Shown in pieces: positions 42,354 to 51,394 of a stretch of DNA of 64,000 bases. The notes under the pieces were generated by a model that did not search any database, was not told where the DNA came from, and worked only from the letters and a program-made list of their open reading frames with translations. How positions within the stretch are numbered: position 1 is the stretch's first letter; each line of letters starts with the position of its first letter. A program made the translations under genes and the position numbers. The stretch comes from Algoriphagus formosus (GTDB lineage: Bacteria; Bacteroidota; Bacteroidia; Cytophagales; Cyclobacteriaceae): positions 2,013,267-2,077,266 of the forward strand of contig NZ_NIUC01000002.1 in NCBI RefSeq assembly GCF_002807035.1, read 5' to 3'.

Positions 42354-43416
42354 AAACTTAAACAGCTTTCGCCGAACCGGTTTGGTGACGGTGATTGCTG
42401 TTTACTTTCTCATACTGGTTGGAGGCATTGTCCGGAGCACTGGTTCTGGAATGGGATGTCCCGATTGGCCAAAATGTTTTGGGAGCTTGGTTCCGCCTAC
42501 CAGTGTGGATCAGCTCCCAAAAAATTATCAAGAAATTTATCTTGAAAAGAGGCTGGCTAAAAACGAAAGGTTTGTAGCTACACTTGACAAGCTTGGATTC
42601 GACAAAGCGGCTGAAAGAATCGCAAATGATAAGACAATCCTGATCGAGGAGGAGTTTAATGCTACCAAAACCTGGATCGAGTACATTAATCGATTGATTG
42701 GAGTAGTCATCGGATTCCTTATCATACTCACAGTCTGGAAATCTCTGAAGCTTTGGAACACAGATCGGACGATTCCGATTTTATCCATCGCATTATTAGT
42801 CTTGGTGTTATTTCAAGGATGGATAGGCTCTATTGTCGTGTCTACCAATCTCTTGGATTGGATGATCACCTTTCATATGATTCTTGCCTTGTTACTAGTT
42901 GTTTTGTTACTGTATATCAACCACAGGGCATTTCTCGTAAAGTATGAGAATCATAAAGAGGATCAGGTTCCAAGTAAAGTCAAATGGTTACTTGTTATTG
43001 GAACGGCCTTAATGGTGGTACAAATAGTATTTGGTACACAGGTGAGAGAGGAATTAGATCAAATTTCCTTTGCAATGGGAGGAATGATGCGAGATACTTG
43101 GATTGATCAGATAGGTATGACCTTCTTGATACATCGCTCGTTTTCTCTAGTGCTTCTGGGAATTCATCTACTCTATTTCTTCTGGGCATTTAAGTATACC
43201 CGAAGGAAATCGCCTGTCAATAAATGGTCTCAAGCCTTATTGCTTGTGATCGTCATGGAAATAGCAACAGGTATCGGAATGGCTTATTTTGCCATCCCTG
43301 CTTTCTTGCAGCCTGTTCATTTATTATTGGGTTCTTTAATCATTGGAGTGCAATTCGTATTGCTATTCCAACTTAGAACTCAAGAAGATGTGAATCTTAT
43401 TACAAATCCCTCATGA
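42334..43416 (+). CDS. ctaA: Heme A synthase (COX15/CtaA)
   Basis: A 360-residue membrane protein with about eight segments that oxidises the heme O methyl group to give heme A. GGIVRSTGSGMGCPDWPKCFG carries the first conserved region; FHMILALLLVVLLL, HRSFSLVLLGIHLLYF and QPVHLLLGSLIIG hold the heme-ligand His residues. The loop at about 50-105 between segments 1 and 2 is long. The gene overlaps both coxA and ctaB. Confidence 0.93.
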   Translation: MKQKNLKNLNSFRRTGLVTVIAVYFLILVGGIVRSTGSGMGCPDWPKCFGSLVPPTSVDQLPKNYQEIYLEKRLAKNERFVATLDKLGFDKAAERIANDKTILIEEEFNATKTWIEYINRLIGVVIGFLIILTVWKSLKLWNTDRTIPILSIALLVLVLFQGWIGSIVVSTNLLDWMITFHMILALLLVVLLLYINHRAFLVKYENHKEDQVPSKVKWLLVIGTALMVVQIVFGTQVREELDQISFAMGGMMRDTWIDQIGMTFLIHRSFSLVLLGIHLLYFFWAFKYTRRKSPVNKWSQALLLVIVMEIATGIGMAYFAIPAFLQPVHLLLGSLIIGVQFVLLFQLRTQEDVNLITNPS

Positions 43417-44318
43417 GGACCGTTGGTATTTCGGAGTTAAGCTTTACAGAAGGACTTTTAGTCCGTGTTAAAGCATATGCAGATTTAATCAAATTGAGAC
43501 TTTCCGCTTTGGTTACCTTTTCTGCTGTGTTTGGCTATATATTGGGTGATTCTGGTGTAAGCTTTGGATGGACTGGCTTCATCGGATTAGCTTTGGGAGG
43601 TTTCTTAATCTCCGGAGCATCAGGAGCTGCTAATGAAATCATGGAAAGAGACTTGGACAAGCTTATGAAGCGAACCCAAAACAGACCTCTTCCCCTTCAA
43701 TTGATTAGTCTGAGAGAAGCCTACTGGTTTACTGTAGCTGTAGCCATTCTTGGTATCTCTTTACTTTGGATCTTTACGAATCCACTGACGACCTGGCTTG
43801 GAATCCTTAGTATGGTTCTGTACGCTTTTGTTTATACTCCTTTGAAGAGAGTAGGGCCAATTGCTGTATTTGTTGGAGCTATTCCTGGAGCAATGCCTCC
43901 GCTATTGGGGTGGACTGCAGCGACTGGTATGATTGGCTACGAAGCACTGATCATCTTTGGAATTCAGTTTATCTGGCAATTCCCACACTTTTGGGCTATT
44001 GCCTGGGTAAGTGATGAAGACTATAAGCGAGCTGGGTTCAAGCTACTTCCAAGTGGTGGTGGACAGGATTTGAATACTGCTATCCAAATTATGATATACA
44101 CTCTGTTTCTGCTTCCTTTAGGATTGTTGCCTTCCTATTTTGGATTGACAGGGTTAAACTCCGGTATTGTTGCTACTGTATGTGGAGTACTCTTTTTGGC
44201 ACAAACTTTCTCCTTGATGCGTGATTGCTCTAGGAAGTCTGCCTTGAAAATTATGTTCGGTTCCTTTTTGTATTTGCCTATCGTGCAAATAGCTTACCTT
44301 CTTGATAAGATACCTTAA
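43413..44318 (+). CDS. ctaB: Protoheme IX farnesyltransferase
   Basis: A 301-residue UbiA-family prenyltransferase making heme O. GAANEIMERDLDKLMKRTQNRPL holds the DxxxD prenyl-diphosphate motif and the R-P-L end typical of CyoE/CtaB; later SDEDYKRAGFKLLP matches the second acidic region. About nine membrane segments. It starts in an ATGA overlap with ctaA and is one base ahead of the first subunit III gene. Confidence 0.95.
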   Translation: MRTVGISELSFTEGLLVRVKAYADLIKLRLSALVTFSAVFGYILGDSGVSFGWTGFIGLALGGFLISGASGAANEIMERDLDKLMKRTQNRPLPLQLISLREAYWFTVAVAILGISLLWIFTNPLTTWLGILSMVLYAFVYTPLKRVGPIAVFVGAIPGAMPPLLGWTAATGMIGYEALIIFGIQFIWQFPHFWAIAWVSDEDYKRAGFKLLPSGGGQDLNTAIQIMIYTLFLLPLGLLPSYFGLTGLNSGIVATVCGVLFLAQTFSLMRDCSRKSALKIMFGSFLYLPIVQIAYLLDKIP

Positions 44319-44319
44319 A

Positions 44320-44901
44320 ATGGAAAAAGAACTAAAATATATTGATTTGGTAGAGCAGCCCATCTCTATGCATCCCAAGAAGTTTGCCTTATGGCTCTTC
44401 ATGGTGACTGTGGTGATGATCTTCGCTGCCTTGACAAGTGCTTATATAGTCCGTCAAGCAGAGGGGAATTGGCTTGAGTACGATTTGCCTCAAGTCTTTT
44501 GGTTTACTTCAGGCGTAGTGGTACTAAGTTCCCTGTTTCTTCATTGGGCTTATATCTCTGCTAAAAAAGACAACCTTTCTCAGCTTCGAATCGGAATGAG
44601 TATGGCTGTCTTATTGGGAATTGTCTTTTTGGTGGGACAATGGTACAGTTGGGTTGCCTTGGTAGACCGACAAGTATTCTTTGTGGGTAATCCATCGGGC
44701 TCATTTCTCTATGTTTTCACTGGATTGCACGCTGTTCACCTGATCAGCGGTGTGATATTTCTGATTATTGTATTAATTTCGTCCTTTAGATATAAGGTCC
44801 ACTCTCAGGCCATGAACACTATGGAAATGGCCACCTCATATTGGCATTTCCTTGGAGGCTTGTGGATCTATCTATTTATGTTTTTGCTATTGAATCATTA
44901 A
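44320..44901 (+). CDS. Cytochrome c oxidase subunit III-like protein (short)
   Basis: A 193-residue protein with five hydrophobic segments, matching heme-copper oxidase subunit III. LFMVTVVMIFAALTSAYIVRQA, FTGLHAVHLISGVIFLI and YWHFLGGLWIYLFMFLL are family landmarks. It lacks the first two segments of the seven-span form, as in the CtaE/QoxC-like shorter type. Start at ATG 44320; a TTG at 44302 inside ctaB would add six residues. A longer subunit III follows. Confidence 0.88.
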   Translation: MEKELKYIDLVEQPISMHPKKFALWLFMVTVVMIFAALTSAYIVRQAEGNWLEYDLPQVFWFTSGVVVLSSLFLHWAYISAKKDNLSQLRIGMSMAVLLGIVFLVGQWYSWVALVDRQVFFVGNPSGSFLYVFTGLHAVHLISGVIFLIIVLISSFRYKVHSQAMNTMEMATSYWHFLGGLWIYLFMFLLLNH

Positions 44902-44926
44902 TTTACCTGGTACAAATAAATAATCT

Positions 44927-45703
44927 ATGTCTGCGCATTCTACTGCTATTGGAGTAAGCCCAAAGAGGGGCACCTGGGGAGGAGGAAATGAACCTCTCAA
45001 GGCCAGTTATGGAAAACTCATGATGTGGTTTTTCCTACTCTCTGATATCTTCACCTTTGCTGCTTTTTTGATCAGCTACTTGGCTATTCGCGTCAGTTAT
45101 CCTGCCTACGCAGGACCTGCCGAGACATTCGTTGGATCCAATGAATACTGGCCTATTCCCGAACTTGTATTTGAGGCTGTACCTTTCCTTCATGGATTTC
45201 ATGCTCCTCTAGTATTCGTAGGTATCATGACCTTCATTTTGATCTCGAGTAGTGTAACCATGGTACTTGCTGTGGAAGCTGGACATCGAAATGATAGAAA
45301 TGATGTGGTAAAATGGATGCTTTGGACCATGCTAGGTGGTATCACTTTCTTAGGTTGTCAAGCTTGGGAATGGTCTCACTTTATCCATGGTACGGACAGT
45401 GGTTCAGTGCTGACCTACATTGATTCTTTGAGTAGAGAAGTTACCGAAACGGTATTTGGAGCCAATCTTGTAGTCAACGAATATGGGCCTCCTGCATTTG
45501 CACAGTTGTTCTTCTTCATTACTGGATTCCATGGATTCCACGTGACGATAGGTGTTGTATTGCTATTCTTGGCATTCTACCAGGCAGCTGTTGGTGTCTA
45601 CGATCGTAGAGGTCACTATGAGATGATCGAGAAGATTGGTTTATACTGGCACTTTGTAGACCTTGTTTGGGTATTTGTATTTACCTTATTCTACCTGATC
45701 TAA
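44927..45703 (+). CDS. Cytochrome c oxidase subunit III (long)
   Basis: A 258-residue subunit III with a basic N-terminus, LMMWFFLLSDIFTFAAFLISYL, a conserved ITGFHGFHVTIGV and the ending WHFVDLVWVFVFTLFYLI. The hydrophilic loop at about 55-90 is longer than usual. It is the canonical subunit III; the shorter paralogue just upstream may be a second subunit or serve a different oxidase form. Confidence 0.92.
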   Translation: MSAHSTAIGVSPKRGTWGGGNEPLKASYGKLMMWFFLLSDIFTFAAFLISYLAIRVSYPAYAGPAETFVGSNEYWPIPELVFEAVPFLHGFHAPLVFVGIMTFILISSSVTMVLAVEAGHRNDRNDVVKWMLWTMLGGITFLGCQAWEWSHFIHGTDSGSVLTYIDSLSREVTETVFGANLVVNEYGPPAFAQLFFFITGFHGFHVTIGVVLLFLAFYQAAVGVYDRRGHYEMIEKIGLYWHFVDLVWVFVFTLFYLI

Positions 45704-45721
45704 AGCTAAAAATATTCAATT

Positions 45722-46051
45722 ATGGAAGTTCAAGACATTAAATCTACGCTACAAGTAGTTCCTAGAAATAACGAGAAGATCAAGAAAATCTGGAAAACCG
45801 CAGGTATTCTTCTCGCACTTACCGTTGCCGAATTTATCATGGCTTTTACGATGGACAGAGGCATCCTACTTTATGCACTCTTTATCATCCTGACGATCTG
45901 GAAGGCAAAATATATCATGATGGAATTCATGCACCTCGGTGATGAAGTGAAGCCATTATTCTATTCGATCATCGTTCCGCTTATTTTCCTGATATGGTTA
46001 TTGATCGCCTTGGCCAAGGAAGGTTCGGATATCTTTATGATGCGTTGGTAG
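45722..46051 (+). CDS. Cytochrome c oxidase subunit IV family protein
   Basis: A 109-residue protein with three membrane segments (about 28-45, 50-67, 82-100), matching the small prokaryotic subunit IV (CyoD/caa3-type). MEFMHLGDEVKPL lies between the second and third. It is last in the continuous run from actA and is followed by a terminator. Confidence 0.85.
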   Translation: MEVQDIKSTLQVVPRNNEKIKKIWKTAGILLALTVAEFIMAFTMDRGILLYALFIILTIWKAKYIMMEFMHLGDEVKPLFYSIIVPLIFLIWLLIALAKEGSDIFMMRW

Positions 46052-46070
46052 GATTTAAAATTTAAATAAA

Positions 46071-46109
46071 AAAAGTAGGTTGGGGTGTGACACTTCAACC
46101 TACTTTTTT
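46071..46109 (+). terminator. Terminator after the oxidase genes
   Basis: AAAAGTAGGTTG pairs with CAACCTACTTTT around a 13-base loop, followed by a T run. It separates the ACIII-oxidase run from the SCO gene, whose start is 15 nt later, so part read-through is possible. Confidence 0.75.
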
Positions 46110-46123
46110 GTTATGAAGCCACG

Positions 46124-46792
46124 ATGAGAAGTTTACGAATATTACAAGGTTTAGTATTGGTTTGTATTCTACTGATTCCTGTTTTGATTATTATGTTTCT
46201 CAGGAATTTTGGAGAAAACCAATACGATCTCCCGGTGTTTTATGAAAATGGTGTAAGCAACCCTTTCATGGAATGCCCACCCAATGACAGTACCCAACAT
46301 TACATTCCTGAGTTTACCTTCACCAACCAAGATGGTGAAGCGGTAGGACGAACTGAAATGGAAGGAAAAATCACCATCGTGGATTTTTTCTTTACTTCTT
46401 GTCCTAGTATCTGCCCCATTATGTCCAAAGAAATGGAGCGAGTGAATGATATGTTCAGGGATGAGCCGGCCGTGCAAATCATGTCTATCAGTATTGATCC
46501 AACTTATGATACACCTGAGGTCTTGAAGGAGTATGCCGAAAAACATGGGGCCATCCCGGGTAAGTGGCATTTTCTTACTGGACCACCTGAAGAAACCTAT
46601 CAGTTAGCGAAGTGTGGATTTGTGCTGCCTACAGTCGACGGGATGGGAAATCCGGATGATTTTATCCACAGTGATAAGTTTGCTCTGATAGATGAACAGG
46701 GTAGAATCCGCGGTTACTACAGCGGGACAAACAGAGAGGATGTAGATTTGTTAATACTTGAGACAAAAGTGCTTTTACATGGAAAAAGTTAA
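46124..46792 (+). CDS. SCO-family copper chaperone
   Basis: A 222-residue thioredoxin-fold protein anchored by an N-terminal segment (about 7-25), assembling the CuA site of subunit II. The copper site CPSIC (in FFFTSCPSICPIMSKEM) and the distal His in DDFIHSDKFAL are both present. It overlaps the DUF420 gene by 14 nt. Confidence 0.92.
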   Translation: MRSLRILQGLVLVCILLIPVLIIMFLRNFGENQYDLPVFYENGVSNPFMECPPNDSTQHYIPEFTFTNQDGEAVGRTEMEGKITIVDFFFTSCPSICPIMSKEMERVNDMFRDEPAVQIMSISIDPTYDTPEVLKEYAEKHGAIPGKWHFLTGPPEETYQLAKCGFVLPTVDGMGNPDDFIHSDKFALIDEQGRIRGYYSGTNREDVDLLILETKVLLHGKS

Positions 46793-47330
46793 TTCATTAC
46801 TAGAAAATGAATCCAAAGTAAAATCTTGGATCATCATCATTTCCATTCTGATTCCGGTGGTGGTAGCTATTCTGTTATTCATGCCATCCAAAATTAATGT
46901 GGGTGCAGAATGGGTTTACTTCCTACCTCATTTAAATGCAGTGATTAATTCTGCAGCTAGTGTTGCACTCATTGTTGCTTTGATTTTCGTCAAGCAAAAG
47001 AAATACGCCTATCATGGTGCGACTATGTCCGTTGCGATGGCACTAGGCGCGATCTTCCTAGTTTCCTATGTGATCTACCATGGTTCTGCTGAGAGCACAT
47101 CTTTCGGTGGAGAGGGTTGGATTCGTCCGGTATATTACTTCTTGCTCATTACACACATTGTTTTTGCAGCTGTGGCACTTTTTCCAATTCTTTTCGCTTA
47201 TTACTATGGGTATACAGATCAGCGGGCTAAACATCGGAAGGTTGTCAAATTTGCTTATCCGATTTGGCTGTATGTTTCTGTCACAGGGGTAATTGTTTAT
47301 TTGATGATTTCTCCGTACTATATTCAGTAA
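46779..47330 (+). CDS. DUF420 membrane protein
   Basis: A 183-residue protein with about five membrane segments. LPHLNAVINSAASVALI matches the DUF420/CtaM-like start, and VSYVIYHGSAES, YYFLLITHIVFAAVALFP and KHRKVVKFAYPIWLYVSVTGV follow with several His residues. Relatives (CtaM in Firmicutes) are needed for heme-copper oxidase maturation, consistent with this position. The ATG at 46779 is preferred over TTG 46758. Confidence 0.88.
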   Translation: MEKVNSLLENESKVKSWIIIISILIPVVVAILLFMPSKINVGAEWVYFLPHLNAVINSAASVALIVALIFVKQKKYAYHGATMSVAMALGAIFLVSYVIYHGSAESTSFGGEGWIRPVYYFLLITHIVFAAVALFPILFAYYYGYTDQRAKHRKVVKFAYPIWLYVSVTGVIVYLMISPYYIQ

Positions 47331-47350
47331 CTTATTAAAAGTAAGGAACA

Positions 47351-47596
47351 ATGAGATTGAAAATCACCCTATTTACATTACTATTCTTCGGATTCCAATT
47401 AGCTACCTGGGCTCAGTGTGCTATGTGTCGAGCTTCTGTAGAGAATAACGTCAGTAATGGAGATACCTCTATTGGTGCAGGATTGAATACGGGGATTCTA
47501 TATTTATTCGCTATGCCTTATACCATTGCCTTGGTAATTGGCATACTTTGGTATCGGGCGGCGAAAAAACGGAAAAATAAACTGGCTATTCGATAG
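47351..47596 (+). CDS. Small CxxC membrane protein
   Basis: An 81-residue protein. The signal-like N-terminal segment (1-21, LFFGFQLATWAQ) is followed at once by CAMC (Cys23, Cys26), then a short polar loop and a second hydrophobic segment (about 48-68) with a basic tail. If the signal is cleaved after the Ala-Gln, the CxxC lies at the very N-terminus on the periplasmic side. It follows DUF420 by 20 nt and ends at a terminator, so an oxidase copper or redox role is plausible; I know no assigned function. Confidence 0.75.
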   Translation: MRLKITLFTLLFFGFQLATWAQCAMCRASVENNVSNGDTSIGAGLNTGILYLFAMPYTIALVIGILWYRAAKKRKNKLAIR

Positions 47597-47604
47597 TCTG
47601 ATGG

Positions 47605-47640
47605 AAAGCAAAGTTTGATACAAGACTTTGCTTTTTTTAT
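47605..47640 (+). terminator. Terminator after the small CxxC gene
   Basis: AAAGCAAAGT pairs with ACTTTGCTTT over a 10-base loop with a T run. It marks the end of the respiratory cluster just before the histidine kinase. Confidence 0.8.
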
Positions 47641-47650
47641 TTTTAGGGAA

Positions 47651-50600
47651 ATGCTTCAAAAATTCAAACGGCTGATCATACTTGTCAGCGCCTTCTTGCT
47701 CCTTGCAGTATTGATACTGAATTTCTTTTTCTTTCAGAAAAGTGAGGAAGAGGCTTTTTTTGAAGATGTACAGGAGGAAATCTATGAGATCGATCGGGAG
47801 TTCGACATGGATTTCGTACAAATTCTCATGGAAGTAAGGCCTGATGAGGCATTGAGTTTTGAGAATATTTCTTCTAAAAGCTCCATCCACCCATTTTTCA
47901 TTCTTGATGAGTCAAAGAAGCTTTTGTATTGGTCAGATTTCTCAGTGAGCTTCAATTTGGATGCGCTTATCCCAAATCAGGAATATCAATTCATAGAGGA
48001 TCCATATGGTACTTTTCTGACCAAGAGCCGAAAGTTTACCAGAAATGGGAACAGTTATTACGTAGTCCATGCATTTAGGCTTTTTTGGCCAGGATCCATT
48101 CAAAATGACTATCTGCGAACCGGTGCGAACCGTCGAGTATTTGGGAACGATGCAATTCAGCTCAACGATCCAGATAGCCAAAGCCCTTTCTTGGTAAGTA
48201 ATGCAGCTGGCATTCCGCTATTCGGAGTAGCTTTTGAATATGGATACCAGTCATCAGGTCGGCTTTCCAATCCAGCCATTCTCATCTTTTTCACTTCGGT
48301 TTTCCTATTGTATTTCCTACTGAGCTCAGATTTTGTAATTCGGAAATGGAAACAAGGAAGAAGATGGCAAGCGATTGGATACGGGAGCTTAGTACTTCTA
48401 GCCTTTAGGTTGGTCATGTTGGTATTAGGTTTTCCAGGTTCTTATTTCAACCTGCCATTATTTGATCCATCCAACTTCGCCTCTTCCTGGCTGAACTCCA
48501 GTTTAGGTGACTTATTGATCAATACCCTATTTGGAGTGGCTATTGGAGGAATGATCGTTTTTCAATTTGCCTCTCCATTACTTCATCGAAAGATTAAGAT
48601 TTTAAAAACATCCCAAGAGCAGCGGGCGTTTTTTGGATTTTTTGTTTTTCTCAGCTCATTGGCCTTTTTCCTGGTCTGGGTGCTACCTAAGAATCTTATA
48701 CTCAATTCTCAATGGGCAATGGATATTTCCATTATCCCCACTTTTGGGTGGTTTGAAGGGATCAGTTTTCTGATCGTGTTTTTGTGGGCTTCAGTTTATG
48801 TGATGCTCAATCTTACCTTGATCAGCTTACTATTTGAACTAGCGATCAAGAGGAGTATTTTGATCCGATACCTTTACATAGTTGCTGTACCCATAGGACT
48901 TGTTTTGGGTTTTATTTCGATTTGGTTGGCAATAGCGTGGACTGTCCATATCCTTTTTCTTACTGCAATTATTCGCTTCAGGCTATTTCAAAATATTTTC
49001 CGCTTAGGTCTTAATACCTTTTTGACGTTCTTCTTTGCGAGTTTTATCTGTGCCGTGATAGCCGGTATCGCAACTTTCCAAACTGAGAAGGAAGAACTGA
49101 TTCAATCTAAGATTCGATTCGCCAATCAAAATTTAATTGAAGGTGATGTGATGACCGAGTTTTTCCTCGGTGAAGTTTTTGGGAGGATTCAGTCTGATTT
49201 ATTTATTCAAAATCGTCTTGCTGATCCTTTGCTTTCCAAAGAACCTATCGAGACAAAGATCAGAAGGATTTACCTGGATAATTATTTTGATCAGTTTGAA
49301 GTCAATATTCGGGTTTTTTCTTCCAGAGGTCAGGATTTGATCAATACGCAGGATGAACGAAGCCTGAGCGAATTGCGAGATCTTTACATCAAATCTGATT
49401 ACCTGACGAGTCAGCGAGGATTGTATTTTATTCGGGGAAAGGAGTCCAATCCCAAGAATCAGTTTGTGGCTTTTGTGCCGGTCATTCGGGATCAGAATAG
49501 CGTTGGAACGGTTTTTCTTGAGCTTCGGCAGCTCCGGGTTCAGCCGGGTTCGGTTTACCCGCGATTGCTATTGGATAAAGAATACAATGAGCGCTTGGAT
49601 CCCGTCCAGTATGATTATGCGGTTTATCGCGATGAAGAGCTAATCCGTAATTTCGGGTCATTCAATTATGTGAATCCGGAGCTAAAGTCCAGGTTAACGG
49701 AGAGCAAGTTGTTTCAGAGTGGCATTCATGTCGCAGGCTATCACCATCTAGGTTTGGTCAATGGTTCAGAATTGATTTTGATCTCATCACCCAATAGACC
49801 TTACTCGTACTTTTTGGGAAATATTTCGCTCTACTTTGTCATTTTCATCATCTTGACATTTTTAACGATTCTGGCAAATTCCTTATTCAAAGGGTTTAAA
49901 AATCTGGAAATCAATTATTCCACTAAGCTTCAATTGTATCTGAATTTTGCCTTTTTCTTTCCAATTATCATCATTTCTATCATCACTATTGGTCTGCTGG
50001 CCAATAGCTATCGGGAAGATTTGGATGAGCAATATTTACAGAAGGCTTTCTTGATCAGGAGTAATCTGGTCAATTTTCTTAATGACCGCTCTCCATCAGA
50101 GATCAATCCAGAATCTCTGGAAGAGGAAATAGTGAATTTGGCAAATACGGTAGCTGCCGATCTGCATCTATATGAAGCTAGTGGTAAATTAATTGCAACG
50201 AATCGGCCTAATATTTTTGATAAGAAGCTTCTCTCTAGACTCATCAATCCTGTCGCTATGGCAGGAATTGTAGAGAATAACCAGATTCAGCTGCTAGTGG
50301 ATGAAAGACTTGGGTCCTTGAGCTATAAATCCGTTTATCTAGCCATCTTGCCACCTTCCGATCAGGAAGAAGTAGCGATTTTGTCTGTTCCATTTTTTGA
50401 ATCTGAGTCGGAGTTGAACTCATTGATCGCAGATGTGATGAGTAATATCTTCAACGCTTTTGTGGTGATATTTATCCTGTTCTTGATCGTGTCTTATTTT
50501 GTTTCGCAGAATTTGACTTTCCCTTTCCGACTGCTGACGCAAAAACTCAAAACCACTAATCTTGAAAATAATGAACCGATGCGTTGGGATACAAAGGATG

Positions 50601-51355
50601 AAATTGGGATGCTGGTCAATGAATACAACAACATGCTTTTCAAGCTAGAGGCAAGTAAGAAGGTATTAGCTTCTACTGAGAAGGAATCTGCCTGGAGGGA
50701 AATGGCTAAACAGGTGGCTCATGAGATCAAAAACCCACTCACCCCTATGAAGCTGACGCTTCAGCATCTGCTCAGACTACAGCAACAAGATCGGCTTGAA
50801 GACTCTTCGAAGTTGAAAGAATCTTTCGAAACGCTGATTCATCAGGTGGATGCCTTGAGTGGAATAGCCAGTTCATTTTCCACTTTTGCCAAAATGCCAC
50901 TTCCGAAAAACGAACGGATGAACTTTAAGTCCGTGCTAATGAAAGTGCTGGACTTGTTCAAAAATGACGAGCGGCTGGATTTGATATTCAAAGACGATTC
51001 ATTCACAAATGAAATACCCATCCAAGGCGATGACAAGCTTTTTGGTAGGGTGATTTCAAATCTGATAATTAATGGAGTGCAAGCGGTAGAAGGGAATAAA
51101 CGGCCCGTCATCAATGTATGGCTTTGGATGACTGAGCAAGATGTCTTTCTAGAGATATCGGATAATGGCAAAGGAATACCCGAAGAACTGCGTGATAAGA
51201 TCTTTATCCCGAATTTCAGTACCAAGTCCACAGGCTCAGGCTTGGGCCTCGCCATAGCAAGAAGCGGTGTAGAGACAGCGGGTGGAAAGATATGGTTTGA
51301 GACGAAGATAGGAGAGGGGACGACTTTTTATCTAACTTTCCCCCTCACACAATAG
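47651..51355 (+). CDS. Giant multi-pass sensor histidine kinase
   Basis: A 1234-residue membrane kinase. One segment near 10-32, a periplasmic domain of about 200 residues, then a bundle of about seven segments (about 215-480) is followed by a second periplasmic domain, two more segments (about 725-800), a third periplasmic domain and a last segment (about 935-955). A HAMP-like region, then HisKA with VAHEIKNPLTPMKL (His1024), and HATPase with NGVQAVEG, DNGKGIPEEL and STGSGLGLAI complete it. This resembles NtrY-type kinases. No response regulator gene is nearby. I use ATG 47651, after a terminator; an earlier alternative start at 47615 lies in that hairpin. Confidence 0.9.
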   Translation: MLQKFKRLIILVSAFLLLAVLILNFFFFQKSEEEAFFEDVQEEIYEIDREFDMDFVQILMEVRPDEALSFENISSKSSIHPFFILDESKKLLYWSDFSVSFNLDALIPNQEYQFIEDPYGTFLTKSRKFTRNGNSYYVVHAFRLFWPGSIQNDYLRTGANRRVFGNDAIQLNDPDSQSPFLVSNAAGIPLFGVAFEYGYQSSGRLSNPAILIFFTSVFLLYFLLSSDFVIRKWKQGRRWQAIGYGSLVLLAFRLVMLVLGFPGSYFNLPLFDPSNFASSWLNSSLGDLLINTLFGVAIGGMIVFQFASPLLHRKIKILKTSQEQRAFFGFFVFLSSLAFFLVWVLPKNLILNSQWAMDISIIPTFGWFEGISFLIVFLWASVYVMLNLTLISLLFELAIKRSILIRYLYIVAVPIGLVLGFISIWLAIAWTVHILFLTAIIRFRLFQNIFRLGLNTFLTFFFASFICAVIAGIATFQTEKEELIQSKIRFANQNLIEGDVMTEFFLGEVFGRIQSDLFIQNRLADPLLSKEPIETKIRRIYLDNYFDQFEVNIRVFSSRGQDLINTQDERSLSELRDLYIKSDYLTSQRGLYFIRGKESNPKNQFVAFVPVIRDQNSVGTVFLELRQLRVQPGSVYPRLLLDKEYNERLDPVQYDYAVYRDEELIRNFGSFNYVNPELKSRLTESKLFQSGIHVAGYHHLGLVNGSELILISSPNRPYSYFLGNISLYFVIFIILTFLTILANSLFKGFKNLEINYSTKLQLYLNFAFFFPIIIISIITIGLLANSYREDLDEQYLQKAFLIRSNLVNFLNDRSPSEINPESLEEEIVNLANTVAADLHLYEASGKLIATNRPNIFDKKLLSRLINPVAMAGIVENNQIQLLVDERLGSLSYKSVYLAILPPSDQEEVAILSVPFFESESELNSLIADVMSNIFNAFVVIFILFLIVSYFVSQNLTFPFRLLTQKLKTTNLENNEPMRWDTKDEIGMLVNEYNNMLFKLEASKKVLASTEKESAWREMAKQVAHEIKNPLTPMKLTLQHLLRLQQQDRLEDSSKLKESFETLIHQVDALSGIASSFSTFAKMPLPKNERMNFKSVLMKVLDLFKNDERLDLIFKDDSFTNEIPIQGDDKLFGRVISNLIINGVQAVEGNKRPVINVWLWMTEQDVFLEISDNGKGIPEELRDKIFIPNFSTKSTGSGLGLAIARSGVETAGGKIWFETKIGEGTTFYLTFPLTQ

Positions 51356-51394
51356 GTAGTAATTGCTACCTTGGTCTCTAGGACTGGATTGGCT

